This document shows, piece by piece, positions 1 to 8,876 of a DNA stretch of 64,000 nucleotides (position 1 is the stretch's first letter; the number at the start of each line of letters is the position of its first letter). Below the pieces are notes generated by a model. The model ran no database searches. It worked only from the letters and a program-made list of their open reading frames with translations, and was not told the origin of the DNA. The stretch covers positions 62,001 to 126,000 of the forward strand of contig NZ_BIMB01000016.1 of the NCBI RefSeq assembly GCF_004000865.1, given 5' to 3'. The stretch comes from Paenibacillus elgii NBRC 100335. GTDB taxonomy: Bacteria > Bacillota > Bacilli > Paenibacillales > NBRC-103111. The position numbers and the translations under genes are program-made.

Positions 1-493
1 CAAACTCTTTTGCCGTACATTGGACCTGCTTGCCATTGTGCTTTAACAGACCTGTGCCTTTGTCTATGATCATCGGGCCATATCGCATAACTTCTTCGCT
101 TGTTGACTCACTGGTACGATACTGAATATGACGACGTAATTGTGCATTTATTCTCGCTGCGATTTCCAGCGCACTAAACGGCTTTGTGATATAATCGTCG
201 CCACCGATTCCAAGACCCATCAGCTTGTCCAGCTCCCCGGAACGAGCGGTTACAAAGAGAATTGGAATTGTTGTGTAACGCCGTATTTGTCTGCATAATT
301 CAAATCCATCCGTATCCGGCAGTGTGACGTCGAGGACGATAAGGTCGATCGATCCGTTCTGAACCTGCCTTAGGGCTTCTGCTCCCGTCATGGCGGTATG
401 AATTCTGTTATATCCTTCTTGTTTCAGCACTCGTTCAAGCATGTTCAAAATGCCTTCTTCATCGTCCACCAACAATATGCTTTCGTTACGCAA
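1..493 (-). CDS. OmpR/PhoB-family response regulator (partial, 3' end outside window)
   Basis: Reading the minus strand from a TTG at 493 gives about 164 residues starting LRNESILLVDDEEGILNML. The receiver domain is complete: the acidic pair near residues 10-11, the phospho-acceptor Asp in IVLDVTLPDTDG, the conserved Thr in LFVTAR and the Lys in ITKPFSALEI. The linker then enters a winged-helix output domain (KHNGKQVQCTAKEF), which the left edge cuts off. TTG is the likely start because an in-frame TAG lies 15 bases upstream and AGGGGTG sits at the right distance. The output domain type identifies an OmpR-family DNA-binding regulator. The partner kinase would normally follow beyond the window, so the signal is unknown. 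Confidence 0.9.
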   Translation of the reverse strand, partial: MRNESILLVDDEEGILNMLERVLKQEGYNRIHTAMTGAEALRQVQNGSIDLIVLDVTLPDTDGFELCRQIRRYTTIPILFVTARSGELDKLMGLGIGGDDYITKPFSALEIAARINAQLRRHIQYRTSESTSEEVMRYGPMIIDKGTGLLKHNGKQVQCTAKEF

Positions 494-584
494 CGTTCTA
501 CACCCCTAATCATGATTTAAGTCTCTGGCCTTTCGTTCAGGGTCTTTTATTGTTTCACCTCCAAAAGCGAGGCTGCTTATCACG

Positions 585-660
585 CTAAGACTTATTTTCT
601 CAGTCTACTACTTTTTTTTCTTAGTCTACAAGTTTATTTATCAGCTAGGACTTTATTTCT
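585..660. repeat. AT-rich array of imperfect ~20-bp repeats in a divergent intergenic region
   Basis: Between the divergent genes at 493 and 770 four degenerate copies of a CTAAGACTTATTT / AGTCTACnACTTTTT-like motif follow each other. The AGTCTA core recurs at 602 and 623, 21 bases apart, which is about two helical turns. The spacing would suit side-by-side binding of a dimeric regulator, for example the response regulator encoded to the left. This is inference; the copies are imperfect. Confidence 0.4.
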
Positions 661-714
661 TTGATCACTTGTCCAGCCATTTGAACTTAACATATCCGCG
701 AGAAGCGGGGACTG

Positions 715-723
715 TGCTACAAT
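715..723 (+). promoter_or_regulatory. Extended -10 promoter candidate for the 770 two-component operon
   Basis: TGCTACAAT is an extended -10 (TGn plus TACAAT, 5 of 6 matches). It lies about 46 bases before the ATG at 770. No good -35 is seen 16-18 bases upstream, which is tolerated for extended -10 promoters. Confidence 0.4.
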
Positions 724-769
724 AGGGTCACTTAAGGGCACACTTCAAGCCGACGAGAGGCGGTTACAG

Positions 770-2608
770 ATGAAATCACTACGTACCTTAGAGATCCACC
801 CGTTTTCCCATTGGAGCTTGCGCTCCAAAACGCTGCTTATTTTTATGCTCCTCATTGCGATCCCGCTCAGCTTGCAGGGAATCATAACGTACTACGACTT
901 TTCCATGTCCGTCGAACGCCGTACGGCGGATTACTCCGCGCAATTGGTCGGGCAAATCAACCGCAATCTGGACCGGACGTTTATGGAAATGCAGCGGCTG
1001 TCGCTCATGCCCACCTATGACCCCGGGGTGCTTGGCATCCTGCGCAAATACAGCGGTCCGGCGCTTGCCAACCAGCGTCCTGCCGTGGAGGATCTGGAGA
1101 AGATGCAGCTATATATCGCAGGGATGACGTACAACCGTCCCGAAATTCGGGGGATTCAGCTATTTGCGGGAAGCGGTTACACGTTCTCGAACGTCGATGC
1201 CAGCGCGATCCGGTCGTTTACCGATGTGAAACGGGAAGCTTGGTACGAACGGGTAAAGCAGGAGGACGGGGCATGGGTAGTCATTCCGAAGCACCGGCCC
1301 AGCTACTACTTGGATAACGGAGCCCAAGATTATGTCTCGGTGGCCCGCTTGATCCGGGAGCCGAATACGAACGAAGGGCTCGGCGTGGTCAAAATCGACT
1401 TGAAAGAGGACGTCTTCCGGCAAATTGTCTCGAATGTCAAATTCGAGGAGAAGGGCGGCCTGCTCGTTGTAAACAGCCGCGGCGAGCTGTTCTTCCAGCA
1501 AGGCAGCGGCGGTCTGACTCCTGAAATGATGGACGAGCTTCGCCTTACGACCGAGCTGCCCCAAGCTTCCAATGTCCGTCATATGAACATCCAGGGCAAA
1601 ACCTATCTCGCCATCGTCGATTATTCCGACTATTCCGATTTGAAGGTCATCAGCTTCATTCCCGTCGAATCGCTGCTGAAAGAGACGAAAGACTTGCGTA
1701 ATTTTACGTTCGGCATCGGGTTCATCTGTTTAATATTTGCCGGGGCGCTGGCCACCTTTTTCTCCTACCGGCTGAGCCGACCGCTAGCCGCCTTGAAGAA
1801 CAAAATGCTCCGGGTCGAACAAGGCAGCTTCAAGCAGAGCGTCAAGGTCGAGTCGCAGGACGAGATCGGGCAGCTCAGCCGCAGCTTCAACCGGATGGTC
1901 GAAGAGATCGACCGGCTTGTTCACGAGGTATTCGTTATCGGACTTCGGGAGAAAGAAGCCGAACTGGCTGCGCTGCAGAGCCAGATCAATCCGCATTTTA
2001 TCTACAACACGCTGGAATCGATCAACATGCTGGCACTGAAGCGGCAAAATGACGAAGTATCCGATATGGTATCCGCGCTCGGCCGGCTTTTGCGGTATAC
2101 CGTCGGCCGGAACGCCCGGCTGGTACGGCTGCGCGAGGAGCTGGAATCAGCGGCTTCATATGTGAAGATCCAGCAGCTGCGCTATGGAGAACGGCTGAAG
2201 GTCATGATCGACGTGGAGGAAGGTCTGCTTGGCTATGAGGTGCCGAAGCTGCTGTTTCAGCCGCTGGTGGAGAACGCGATTTATCATGGGATCGGCGATT
2301 GCGAAGAGGGCGGGACAATCTGGATCGAAGCCGTCCGCTTCGAAGCCGAGCTGCTGCTGACCGTGCGGGACGACGGCAAAGGGATGTCGGAAGACGAGCT
2401 GCAGCAGCTGCGTCAGTCGCTTGCCGCGCCGCCGTTCTCTGCCGCCGAAACGGCAGGCGAACACGGGCTCGCGCTGAAAAATATCAACCAACGGCTCGTG
2501 TTGATGTACGGAGAACGGTACGGACTGCATGTGGACGGAAGTCCGGGGGAAGGAACCGCATTTACAATCACGATTCCGACAAGGGAAGAAGGAGAACGCG
2601 ATGATTAA
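770..2608 (+). CDS. YesM-type sensor histidine kinase
   Basis: Membrane sensor kinase of 612 residues. A first membrane helix (about 23-45) is followed by a large extracellular sensing region to about 310, a second helix (about 313-335) and a HAMP segment (SRPLAALKNKMLRVEQG). The kinase part is the His_kinase/YesM type: the phosphorylated His is His409 in INPHFIYNTLESIN, the N-box is PLVENAIYHG, and the ATP-binding G-box is DDGKGM. AGAGG nine bases upstream supports the ATG. It overlaps the response-regulator gene by 8 bases, so the two are translationally coupled. Next to a sugar-binding lipoprotein and permeases, it probably senses the carbohydrate taken up by that importer; the ligand is unknown. 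Confidence 0.93.
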   Translation: MKSLRTLEIHPFSHWSLRSKTLLIFMLLIAIPLSLQGIITYYDFSMSVERRTADYSAQLVGQINRNLDRTFMEMQRLSLMPTYDPGVLGILRKYSGPALANQRPAVEDLEKMQLYIAGMTYNRPEIRGIQLFAGSGYTFSNVDASAIRSFTDVKREAWYERVKQEDGAWVVIPKHRPSYYLDNGAQDYVSVARLIREPNTNEGLGVVKIDLKEDVFRQIVSNVKFEEKGGLLVVNSRGELFFQQGSGGLTPEMMDELRLTTELPQASNVRHMNIQGKTYLAIVDYSDYSDLKVISFIPVESLLKETKDLRNFTFGIGFICLIFAGALATFFSYRLSRPLAALKNKMLRVEQGSFKQSVKVESQDEIGQLSRSFNRMVEEIDRLVHEVFVIGLREKEAELAALQSQINPHFIYNTLESINMLALKRQNDEVSDMVSALGRLLRYTVGRNARLVRLREELESAASYVKIQQLRYGERLKVMIDVEEGLLGYEVPKLLFQPLVENAIYHGIGDCEEGGTIWIEAVRFEAELLLTVRDDGKGMSEDELQQLRQSLAAPPFSAAETAGEHGLALKNINQRLVLMYGERYGLHVDGSPGEGTAFTITIPTREEGERDD

Positions 2609-3365
2609 AGTGCTTCTGGTCGAAGATGAAGAAGTGATACGCAGTGGAATCCGAACGTTGATCGGTCAATTGTCCGACGATTTTGTCGTGGTGAAGGAGG
2701 CCGCGCACGGCCGGGAGGCGCTGGACTATTTAAGCAGGAACGTCGCGGATGCGGTCATTACGGACATTCGGATGCGCGAGATGGATGGCTTGCAGTTGAT
2801 CGGCAAAATCAGGGAGCAGTACGAGGACATGCCGCTGCTCATTATTAGCGGCTACAGCGATTTCATTTACGCGCAGAAGGCGCTGCGGCACGGCGTGCTC
2901 GACTACCTGCTGAAGCCGATCGACCGGACGGCGTTCGTCTCCGCGCTGGACAAAATCCGTCAGCTCCTGCTGAAGCGCAGCGGAATCGGCCAAGCGCCGG
3001 CGGACGAAGGTCCGCAAGCGGAGTCGCAGACGGGCGGAGACGGCCGCCGGCTGATCCGCAAGGTAAAAGAGTATATCAACGGCCATCCCGAGGGCGATCT
3101 GAGGCTGCAGACGCTGGCCGAGTATGTGCATTTGAACCCGGCTTATTTGAGCCAACTGTTCAAGCAGGAGACGGGCACGAACTTGTCCGACTTCATCACG
3201 GAAGCGAGAATCCAGCGGGCGAAGCATTTGCTGACACATACGGATCTTAAAATTTATGATGTGGCCCGGCTGTCCGGGTATCAAAGCCCCAAGCACTTTA
3301 TGCTGGTGTTCAAGCAGCAGGTCGGGCGGACGCCGGGCTCTTTTCGCGACGAATCGGGCATCTGA
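2601..3365 (+). CDS. YesN-type response regulator (receiver plus AraC output domain)
   Basis: Cytoplasmic regulator of 254 residues paired with the preceding kinase. The receiver domain (1 to about 125) has the acidic pocket ED/E at 8-10, phospho-acceptor Asp55 in VITDIRM and the Lys in YLLKPID. The last about 100 residues form a two-helix-turn-helix AraC domain (LAEYVHLNPAYLSQLFKQETG and the conserved IYDVARLSGY). The ATG at 2601 lies inside the end of the kinase gene, preceded by AAGGAGA. An in-frame extension upstream exists but has no family similarity. The predicted target is the importer promoter just downstream at about 3462. Confidence 0.93.
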   Translation: MIKVLLVEDEEVIRSGIRTLIGQLSDDFVVVKEAAHGREALDYLSRNVADAVITDIRMREMDGLQLIGKIREQYEDMPLLIISGYSDFIYAQKALRHGVLDYLLKPIDRTAFVSALDKIRQLLLKRSGIGQAPADEGPQAESQTGGDGRRLIRKVKEYINGHPEGDLRLQTLAEYVHLNPAYLSQLFKQETGTNLSDFITEARIQRAKHLLTHTDLKIYDVARLSGYQSPKHFMLVFKQQVGRTPGSFRDESGI

Positions 3366-3446
3366 AACTTCCGTATAGGCCGAACGGCTCCCGGCCGTCA
3401 GTTCCAAAAATAACATACTAAATCTAAACGATGCGTGATTTTTTCC

Positions 3447-3467
3447 AGATAACGCTTTCAATATAAT
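3447..3467 (+). promoter_or_regulatory. Promoter -10 with overlapping cre-like site ahead of the importer
   Basis: A perfect TATAAT occurs at 3462-3467, forty bases before the lipoprotein gene. Immediately upstream, the minus strand of 3447-3460 reads TGAAAGCGTTATCT, which matches the CcpA cre consensus TGNAANCGNWNNCA at all but the last position. A cre between -35 and -10 would allow glucose repression by blocking polymerase. The -35 is poor (T-run), as expected for a promoter needing an activator such as the YesN-type regulator upstream. Confidence 0.5.
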
Positions 3468-3506
3468 GAAGCTAGCAATTGATCCATTACAAAACGGGGG
3501 GATACC

Positions 3507-4808
3507 ATGAAGAAATTGCTGACGGGCACGCTTGTTATGGCGCTGGCGGCCGGTTCCGCGGGATGCGGCGGCGGGAAGCAGGAAGAGAAGGCGAACCCGG
3601 CCGCCGGAGGGGGCGGCGACAAGCCGGTTGAGCTGAAATTCGTCACTTGGGGCAACCAGGCCCACCTGGAAGTGTATCAGAAGCTGGTCGACAAGTTCAG
3701 AGAAACCCATCCGAACATCACGGTCAAAATCGATTCGATCCCGTTTGCGGAATACCAGCAAAAGATGTCCGTGCTCGCGGCCGGCCGGGAGCTGCCGGAT
3801 CTGGCATGGGTAGCGGAACGCATGGTTCCGCAGTTTATGCAGAACGGCATTCTCGAAGACGTCTCGGACATTACGAAGGACGCGGCTTTCAACAGCGGGG
3901 ATTTCATTCCTTCGACTCTACAGCTGTTCCAGAAGGACAGCAAGCTGTACGGATTGCCGTTCTCCACGCCCCCCAGCGTCATGTTCTACAACAAGGACAT
4001 GTTCGATAAGGCCGGACTTTCGTCGCCGAACGAGCTGGCGAAGCAGGGCAAATGGACGTGGGAGGAGTTCGTCAAATCCGCAAAGGCGCTCTCAAGCGGT
4101 TCCGGCGCGAACAAGACGTACGGGGCCAACTTTTTCCGGGACTGGAAAACGTGGATCATGCTTGCCTCGTATTCCTTGTCCAACGGCAGCGGGCCGTTTA
4201 GCGACGACATGAGCAAATTCACCTGGAGTGACCAGTACGGAGTACAAGCGCTGAAAATGCTGCAAACCATGATGTTTACCGACCAATCGCATCCGAAAGC
4301 GGGCGAGCAGGTCAGCTTCGAATCCGGCAAGATCGGCATGTTCTTCGATAACTACAGCTATGTCTCGAAAGCGCGTACAATCAAGGACTTCAAATGGAGC
4401 ATCGCGCCGATGCCGTCGGGCTCCAAGGGAAGCGTGCCGATGATGGGACAGGCCGGGTACGCGGTGTTCAAGGAAACCAAGCATCCGAAGGAAGCCAAGG
4501 AGCTGCTCAAATTTTTCGCAAGCCAGGAAGGCATACAGGCGACCGCGACCTTCTTCGTACCACCGCGCAAATCGGTGCTCGATTCCGATGCGTTCCTGAA
4601 GCAGCCGGGCAATCCGGACCCGGACATCATCAAGCAAGCGGTGATCGACGAGATGCCGAAGGCGAAGGTGCAGCCGGGCCATATCCAATGGCAAAAGATC
4701 GACACGGAAATTTTGGCCGGCTTCGATCAGCTGTTCGGCCAAGTGGCCGAGCCGGAAAAAGTGCTCAAGACGGTTGAAGAGAAAGTCAATCCATTGCTGA
4801 AAAAATAA
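3507..4808 (+). CDS. Family-1 extracellular sugar-binding lipoprotein
   Basis: Solute receptor of an ABC sugar importer, 433 residues. It has a lipoprotein signal peptide with lipobox AGSAGC and lipidated Cys20, then a Gly/Lys-rich spacer and a periplasmic-binding fold of the MalE/UgpB group (VELKFVTWGNQAHLEVYQKL, typical of family 1). The protein would be tethered to the outer face of the membrane and hand substrate to the permeases at 5602 and 6515. GGGGGG seven to twelve bases upstream supports the ATG. It directly follows the two-component pair, a common arrangement in Paenibacillaceae. The substrate cannot be named from sequence alone. Confidence 0.92.
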   Translation: MKKLLTGTLVMALAAGSAGCGGGKQEEKANPAAGGGGDKPVELKFVTWGNQAHLEVYQKLVDKFRETHPNITVKIDSIPFAEYQQKMSVLAAGRELPDLAWVAERMVPQFMQNGILEDVSDITKDAAFNSGDFIPSTLQLFQKDSKLYGLPFSTPPSVMFYNKDMFDKAGLSSPNELAKQGKWTWEEFVKSAKALSSGSGANKTYGANFFRDWKTWIMLASYSLSNGSGPFSDDMSKFTWSDQYGVQALKMLQTMMFTDQSHPKAGEQVSFESGKIGMFFDNYSYVSKARTIKDFKWSIAPMPSGSKGSVPMMGQAGYAVFKETKHPKEAKELLKFFASQEGIQATATFFVPPRKSVLDSDAFLKQPGNPDPDIIKQAVIDEMPKAKVQPGHIQWQKIDTEILAGFDQLFGQVAEPEKVLKTVEEKVNPLLKK

Positions 4809-4884
4809 AGGAACGGACGGGCAGCGGTTCGGCAACGGACCGTTGCTTCATAAATACGGCAAACCGAGAAGAGGAGCGACAACG

Positions 4885-5571
4885 ATGAATCGTCTGCAAA
4901 ATGCATGGAAACGCGACAAGCTGCAGTTGTTTGTCAGCCTGCCGTCGAACGATGAGGAGCTTGCCAAAGCAGCGATCGAAGAAGGCGCCGACGGCGTCAA
5001 GGTGCATATGAATGTCAGCCATCGAGCCAGCGGCAACAGCTTCGGACCGCTCGCCGCTTACCGGGAGACGTTCGAACGCATCCGCGGCATGTTCGACGGG
5101 CCGCTGGGCATCGTTCCGGGAGGCTCGCTTCAAGATATTCACCCGGAGGAAATTGAAGCTTTGCCGGACATCGGGTTCGATTTTTTCTCCATTTACGCCT
5201 TTCATATGCCAACCTTCCTGCTGCGCTTTCCCAAGCTGGCGCGCACGTTTGCCATCAACAGCGAGTTCGACCTTCGGCTGATCGAAGCGGCCGGACCGTT
5301 TCGGATCGACGCGCTGGAAGCATCGGTCATTCCGGGAGAAGAGTACGGGTCTCCGCTCAGCTTCGCCGACCTGTTGAAATACCGCTGGCTTGTGCAGCAT
5401 TCGGGACTTCCGGTCATTGTGCCGTCCCAACGAAAAATCGTGCCGGAGGACGTTCCGTCGCTAGTGGATTGCGGCGTGAAGGCACTGCTCATCGGCGCGG
5501 TCGTTACCGGCAATCAAGCGGACGAGGTTCGCCGGGCCGTTGCGGGCTTCCGCGAGGCGATCGACCGGTAA
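4885..5571 (+). CDS. Uncharacterised TIM-barrel-like protein in a sugar-importer operon
   Basis: Protein of 228 residues without a signal peptide that I do not assign to a named family. Alternating beta/alpha segments (LQLFVSLPS, GADGVKVHMNV, GPLGIVPGG, FDFFSIYAFH, LPVIVPSQRK, GVKALLIGAVVTG) and a late Gly-rich strand-loop look like a TIM barrel with a phosphate-binding end, as in NanE-like epimerases or phosphosugar enzymes. Conserved-looking His, Lys and Glu residues lie at strand ends (VKVHMN, ALEASVIPGEEYGS). The start at 4885 has GAAGAGGAG nine bases upstream. It sits between the receptor gene and the permease genes in one transcription unit, which suggests a role in processing the imported sugar or its phosphate. 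Confidence 0.7.
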   Translation: MNRLQNAWKRDKLQLFVSLPSNDEELAKAAIEEGADGVKVHMNVSHRASGNSFGPLAAYRETFERIRGMFDGPLGIVPGGSLQDIHPEEIEALPDIGFDFFSIYAFHMPTFLLRFPKLARTFAINSEFDLRLIEAAGPFRIDALEASVIPGEEYGSPLSFADLLKYRWLVQHSGLPVIVPSQRKIVPEDVPSLVDCGVKALLIGAVVTGNQADEVRRAVAGFREAIDR

Positions 5572-5601
5572 CGAACGTCACATACTTCTAGAAGAGGGGG
5601 A

Positions 5602-6525
5602 ATGGATATGGCAGCAATGCCCAGGCTTCAAGTCGCCCGTTCCGCCGGTCCGCTGGCTCGGGGAGCCAACTTAACCGGGTGGCTGTTCGTGGCGCCGATG
5701 GTGCTCGGTTTCGTCACTTTGCTTCTCATTCCGCTCGTTACCGCATTTTACATGAGCTTGACGGATTGGCCGCTGCTCGGCGAGGCCACCTTTACGGGCT
5801 TGGACAATTACCGCACGATTCTGACGGATAGCGAATTTTGGAAGGTGCTCGGCAATACCGTTTATTTTGCGGCCGGTCTGGTTCCGCTTAACATCATATT
5901 GGCGCTGCTGCTGGCGGTGCCGCTGTCCAAGAGCCTGCCGGGAATGGGCATGTACCGGACCGTCATTTTCATTCCGGTCATGACTTCGCTTGTTGTATGG
6001 TCCATCGTGTGGAAATACATGTTCGCCACCGATTCGGGCTTTATCAACCAGCTGCTGCAACTGATCGGCATCCAAGGTCCGGCGTGGCTCTATAATACGA
6101 AGCTGGCGATGCCTGCGGTCATCGTAACCAGCGTGCTCAAAAATGTCGGGCTCAATATGGTGCTGTTTATCGCTGCCTTGCAGCAGGTGCCCGTCCAGCT
6201 CTATGAGGCGGCCAGAATCGACGGCGCCAGCAAAACGGCAACGTTCTTCCGGGTCACGGTTCCGATGATTACCCCGACGATTTTTCTTACGGTCATGATG
6301 ACGATCATCGGGTCGCTTAAAGTATTCGGCCAAATCTACGTCATGACGCAGGGCGGACCGGCGGGCAGCACCAAGGTGCTCGTCTATTACATTTGGGAAA
6401 AAGCGTTCAAGCTGTTCGAGTTCGGTTACGCGTCCGCCCTGGCTTATGTGCTGTTCGTCATTATTCTGATTCTGACGATGATCCAATGGCAGATGAGAAA
6501 AAGGTGGGTTATTCATGAGAGCTGA
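5602..6525 (+). CDS. ABC sugar importer permease, MalF type
   Basis: Integral membrane subunit of 307 residues with about six predicted membrane helices, starting at residues 24-50 (GWLFVAPMVLGFVTLL). It carries the cytoplasmic EAA loop (EAARIDGAS) that docks onto the ATPase. The N-terminal position in the permease pair and the long first periplasmic loop mark it as the MalF/UgpA-like partner. AGAGGGGG precedes the ATG. Its end overlaps the next permease by 11 bases. No ATPase gene is present in the operon, so an MsmX-like shared ATPase encoded elsewhere is expected. Confidence 0.93.
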   Translation: MDMAAMPRLQVARSAGPLARGANLTGWLFVAPMVLGFVTLLLIPLVTAFYMSLTDWPLLGEATFTGLDNYRTILTDSEFWKVLGNTVYFAAGLVPLNIILALLLAVPLSKSLPGMGMYRTVIFIPVMTSLVVWSIVWKYMFATDSGFINQLLQLIGIQGPAWLYNTKLAMPAVIVTSVLKNVGLNMVLFIAALQQVPVQLYEAARIDGASKTATFFRVTVPMITPTIFLTVMMTIIGSLKVFGQIYVMTQGGPAGSTKVLVYYIWEKAFKLFEFGYASALAYVLFVIILILTMIQWQMRKRWVIHES

Positions 6526-7375
6526 CTCCTTATCCGCCGCAAAGACCGGCGGCCGTCTTGGCCTGACGCTCCACTATATCTTGTTGACCGTCATATCCGC
6601 CGTCATGATCGTCCCGTTCCTGTGGATGGTCTCGACTTCGCTGAAGGAACCGGCCAAAGTCTTCGTCTTCCCGCCGGAACTTATTCCTTCGCCGGTGCGC
6701 TGGGCGAATTATGCGGAAGTGCTGCGAACGATTCCGTTTCATCTGTTTTATTGGAACAGCGCTTATATTGCCGTCGTCGTGACGGCCGGCACGGCTTTTT
6801 TTGCCTCGCTGGCCGGCTATTCCTTCGCCCGCATTCCGTTCCGGGGACGGAATCTCGTGTTTCTGCTGCTGCTCAGCACGATGATGATTCCGAACGAAGT
6901 GACGGCAATTCCGATGTTTTTGTTCATGCGGGAAATCGGGTTCCTTAATACGCATTTGCCGCTGATCGTGCTGCCGATCTTCGGGGCGGGCGGGGTGTTC
7001 GGCGTCTTCATTATGCGGCAATTCTTCCTTGGCATTCCGAAGGAGCTGGAAGAAGCGGCAATGATCGACGGCTGCTCGCGCCTGCGGATTTATGCCAGCA
7101 TTATGCTGCCGCTTGCGAGGCCGGCGATTGCTACTTTGGTTATTTTTACCTTTTTGACATGCTGGAACGATTTTTTCGATCCGCTGATTTTCATCAACGA
7201 CCGGATGCTGATGACGCTGCCGCTCGCCTTGTCCTTGTTCACCGACGAGGCCGGGACCGCGTGGCATCATCTGATGAGCGCTTCGGTGATGGCGACGCTG
7301 CCGCTGCTCGTTGTGTTCTTTTTCGCGCAGAAGCAGTTCATTGAAGGCGTTGCGATGACGGGTTTAAAAGAATAA
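6515..7375 (+). CDS. ABC sugar importer permease, MalG type
   Basis: Second permease subunit, 286 residues, about six membrane helices. The N-terminal pattern VPFLWMVSTSLKEP and the EAA loop EEAAMIDGCS are typical of MalG/UgpE-type subunits. AAAGGTGGG lies just before the ATG, which is inside the end of the preceding permease gene, so the two are coupled. The cell would assemble this with the 5602 product into the membrane channel served by the lipoprotein at 3507. Confidence 0.93.
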   Translation: MRADSLSAAKTGGRLGLTLHYILLTVISAVMIVPFLWMVSTSLKEPAKVFVFPPELIPSPVRWANYAEVLRTIPFHLFYWNSAYIAVVVTAGTAFFASLAGYSFARIPFRGRNLVFLLLLSTMMIPNEVTAIPMFLFMREIGFLNTHLPLIVLPIFGAGGVFGVFIMRQFFLGIPKELEEAAMIDGCSRLRIYASIMLPLARPAIATLVIFTFLTCWNDFFDPLIFINDRMLMTLPLALSLFTDEAGTAWHHLMSASVMATLPLLVVFFFAQKQFIEGVAMTGLKE

Positions 7376-7417
7376 AGCGGCGTTCGGTACAGAAAAGCTG
7401 AAGGAGAGGGACGCAAA

Positions 7418-8758
7418 ATGAAGCATACGCTTGAAGCGGATGTCGTTGTCGTTGGCGGAGGCCCGGCCGGGATCGCTGCTGCCATTGCCGCGGGGCGCCA
7501 GGGCGCGAGTACCGTGCTGATCGAACGGTACGGATTTTTAGGTGGCATGTCTACGGCAGCTTCGGTCTACCCGTGGATGACGTTTCATACGGAGCAGGGC
7601 GAGCAAGTGATCAAGGGGCTGGCGCAGGAGATCGTCGACCGGCTGATGGAGCGGGGCGGATCTCCGGGGCATCTGCGCGATACGGTCGGCTTCGTCTATT
7701 CGGTAACGCCGTATCATCCGGAAATTTTCAAAGTGCTCGCGGTGGATATGCTTCAGGAAGCAGGCGTGAAGCTGCTGGCCCACAGCTTTGCGGACGAGGT
7801 TCAAGTGGAAGGCGGCAAGATCCGTTCCGTATCGCTGTCCGGCAAATCGGGCCGGATCGACGTGCACGGACGCATGTTCGTTGACACGTCTGGCGATGCC
7901 GACGTCGCGCACTTGGCTGGAGCGCCGACCCTGAAAGGTAGGGAGGAGGATCAGCGCACACAGCCGATGACGATGAAATTCCGTATGCGTGGCGTCGATC
8001 TGGAAGCAGTCCGGCAGGCGATGATCGACAATCCGGCTAACTTTTATCACAAAACGCCGTTTGCCGAGCTCGACCGCCTTCCGCTGACTGGCGTATCCGG
8101 TTTCTACGCCGAATGGAAAGCGGGCCAAGTCCCGATTAACCGCGACCAGGTGCTGTTCTTCACCGGCCCGGCCGAGGACGAAGTGCTGGTGAATTGCACC
8201 CGGGTACAGGGACTGGACGGCACAAGCGTCGAGGACTTGACGCTGGCGGAAGCGATCGGCCGCAAGCAAGTGCTTATGATGGCCGAATTTTTGCAAAAGA
8301 GCATTCCCGGCTTCGCCAAAGCATCCATCTCGTCGGTCGGCGCGCAGATCGGCATCCGCGAGACGCGGCGCATCGACGGGCTGTACCGCTTGTCGATCGA
8401 AGACGTGCTCGAAGGGCGGCGTTTCGACGACGCGATCGCCCGCAGCGGCTATCCGATCGATCTCCACGATCCGTCGGGGAAAGGCGTAACGTCCGCTTTT
8501 ATTAAGGGCAGCGGCGCATACGACATCCCGTACCGCAGCTTGATCGCGCAGGGACTGGACAACCTGCTCGCGGCCGGCCGGTGCATCTCGACGACGCATG
8601 AAGCGCTGGCGACGACGCGCCTGACCCCGAGCTGCATGGCCACCGGGGAGGCGGCCGGTACGGCGGCGGCGCTTGCCTGCGCGATCGACGTGCCGGCCCG
8701 AGAGCTGGACGTGAAGCGGCTGCAGGAGCGGCTGCTCCGGGGCAATGCCGTGCTATAG
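7418..8758 (+). CDS. FAD-dependent oxidoreductase (FAD_oxidored family)
   Basis: Cytoplasmic flavoprotein of 446 residues. The N-terminal dinucleotide-binding motif VVVVGGGPAGIAAAIAAG binds FAD, followed by the acidic residue at the second strand end (VLIERYGFLGGM) and a second FAD contact near the C terminus (LLAAGRCISTTHEALATTR, then SCMATGEAAGTAAAL). This layout matches the PF12831-type oxidoreductases that Paenibacillaceae often encode next to sugar importers. The reaction is unknown; oxidation of a sugar or sugar-derived compound is inferred from context. It is the last gene of the operon and is followed by a terminator. Confidence 0.85.
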   Translation: MKHTLEADVVVVGGGPAGIAAAIAAGRQGASTVLIERYGFLGGMSTAASVYPWMTFHTEQGEQVIKGLAQEIVDRLMERGGSPGHLRDTVGFVYSVTPYHPEIFKVLAVDMLQEAGVKLLAHSFADEVQVEGGKIRSVSLSGKSGRIDVHGRMFVDTSGDADVAHLAGAPTLKGREEDQRTQPMTMKFRMRGVDLEAVRQAMIDNPANFYHKTPFAELDRLPLTGVSGFYAEWKAGQVPINRDQVLFFTGPAEDEVLVNCTRVQGLDGTSVEDLTLAEAIGRKQVLMMAEFLQKSIPGFAKASISSVGAQIGIRETRRIDGLYRLSIEDVLEGRRFDDAIARSGYPIDLHDPSGKGVTSAFIKGSGAYDIPYRSLIAQGLDNLLAAGRCISTTHEALATTRLTPSCMATGEAAGTAAALACAIDVPARELDVKRLQERLLRGNAVL

Positions 8759-8834
8759 GAAAGGGCAGGCGCCGCAAAATCTGAAATGGCATGATTGAAC
8801 GAGAAGAAATTGCATATCTAAAGATCATTAGATT

Positions 8835-8876
8835 GACCGGGATTCCCTTATAAGGAGTTCCGGTCTTTACTTTTTT
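8835..8876 (+). terminator. Rho-independent terminator of the 3507-8758 operon
   Basis: GACCGGGATTCC and GGAGTTCCGGTC form a 12-bp stem with one G-T pair and one mismatch around a short loop, followed by TTTACTTTTTT. Confidence 0.8.

Noticed and set aside
585..660. CRISPR array
   Set aside because: Copies are short, degenerate and without unique spacers of constant length; no cas genes are in the window.
3374..3403. GGCCG/CGGCC hairpin after the first response regulator
   Set aside because: The stem is short and no T tract follows, so a terminator is not supported.
2730..3761. Long minus-strand frame of 343 codons across the response regulator and lipoprotein start
   Set aside because: It is antisense to two well-supported genes in a GC-rich region where stop-free antisense frames are common, and it has no family resemblance.
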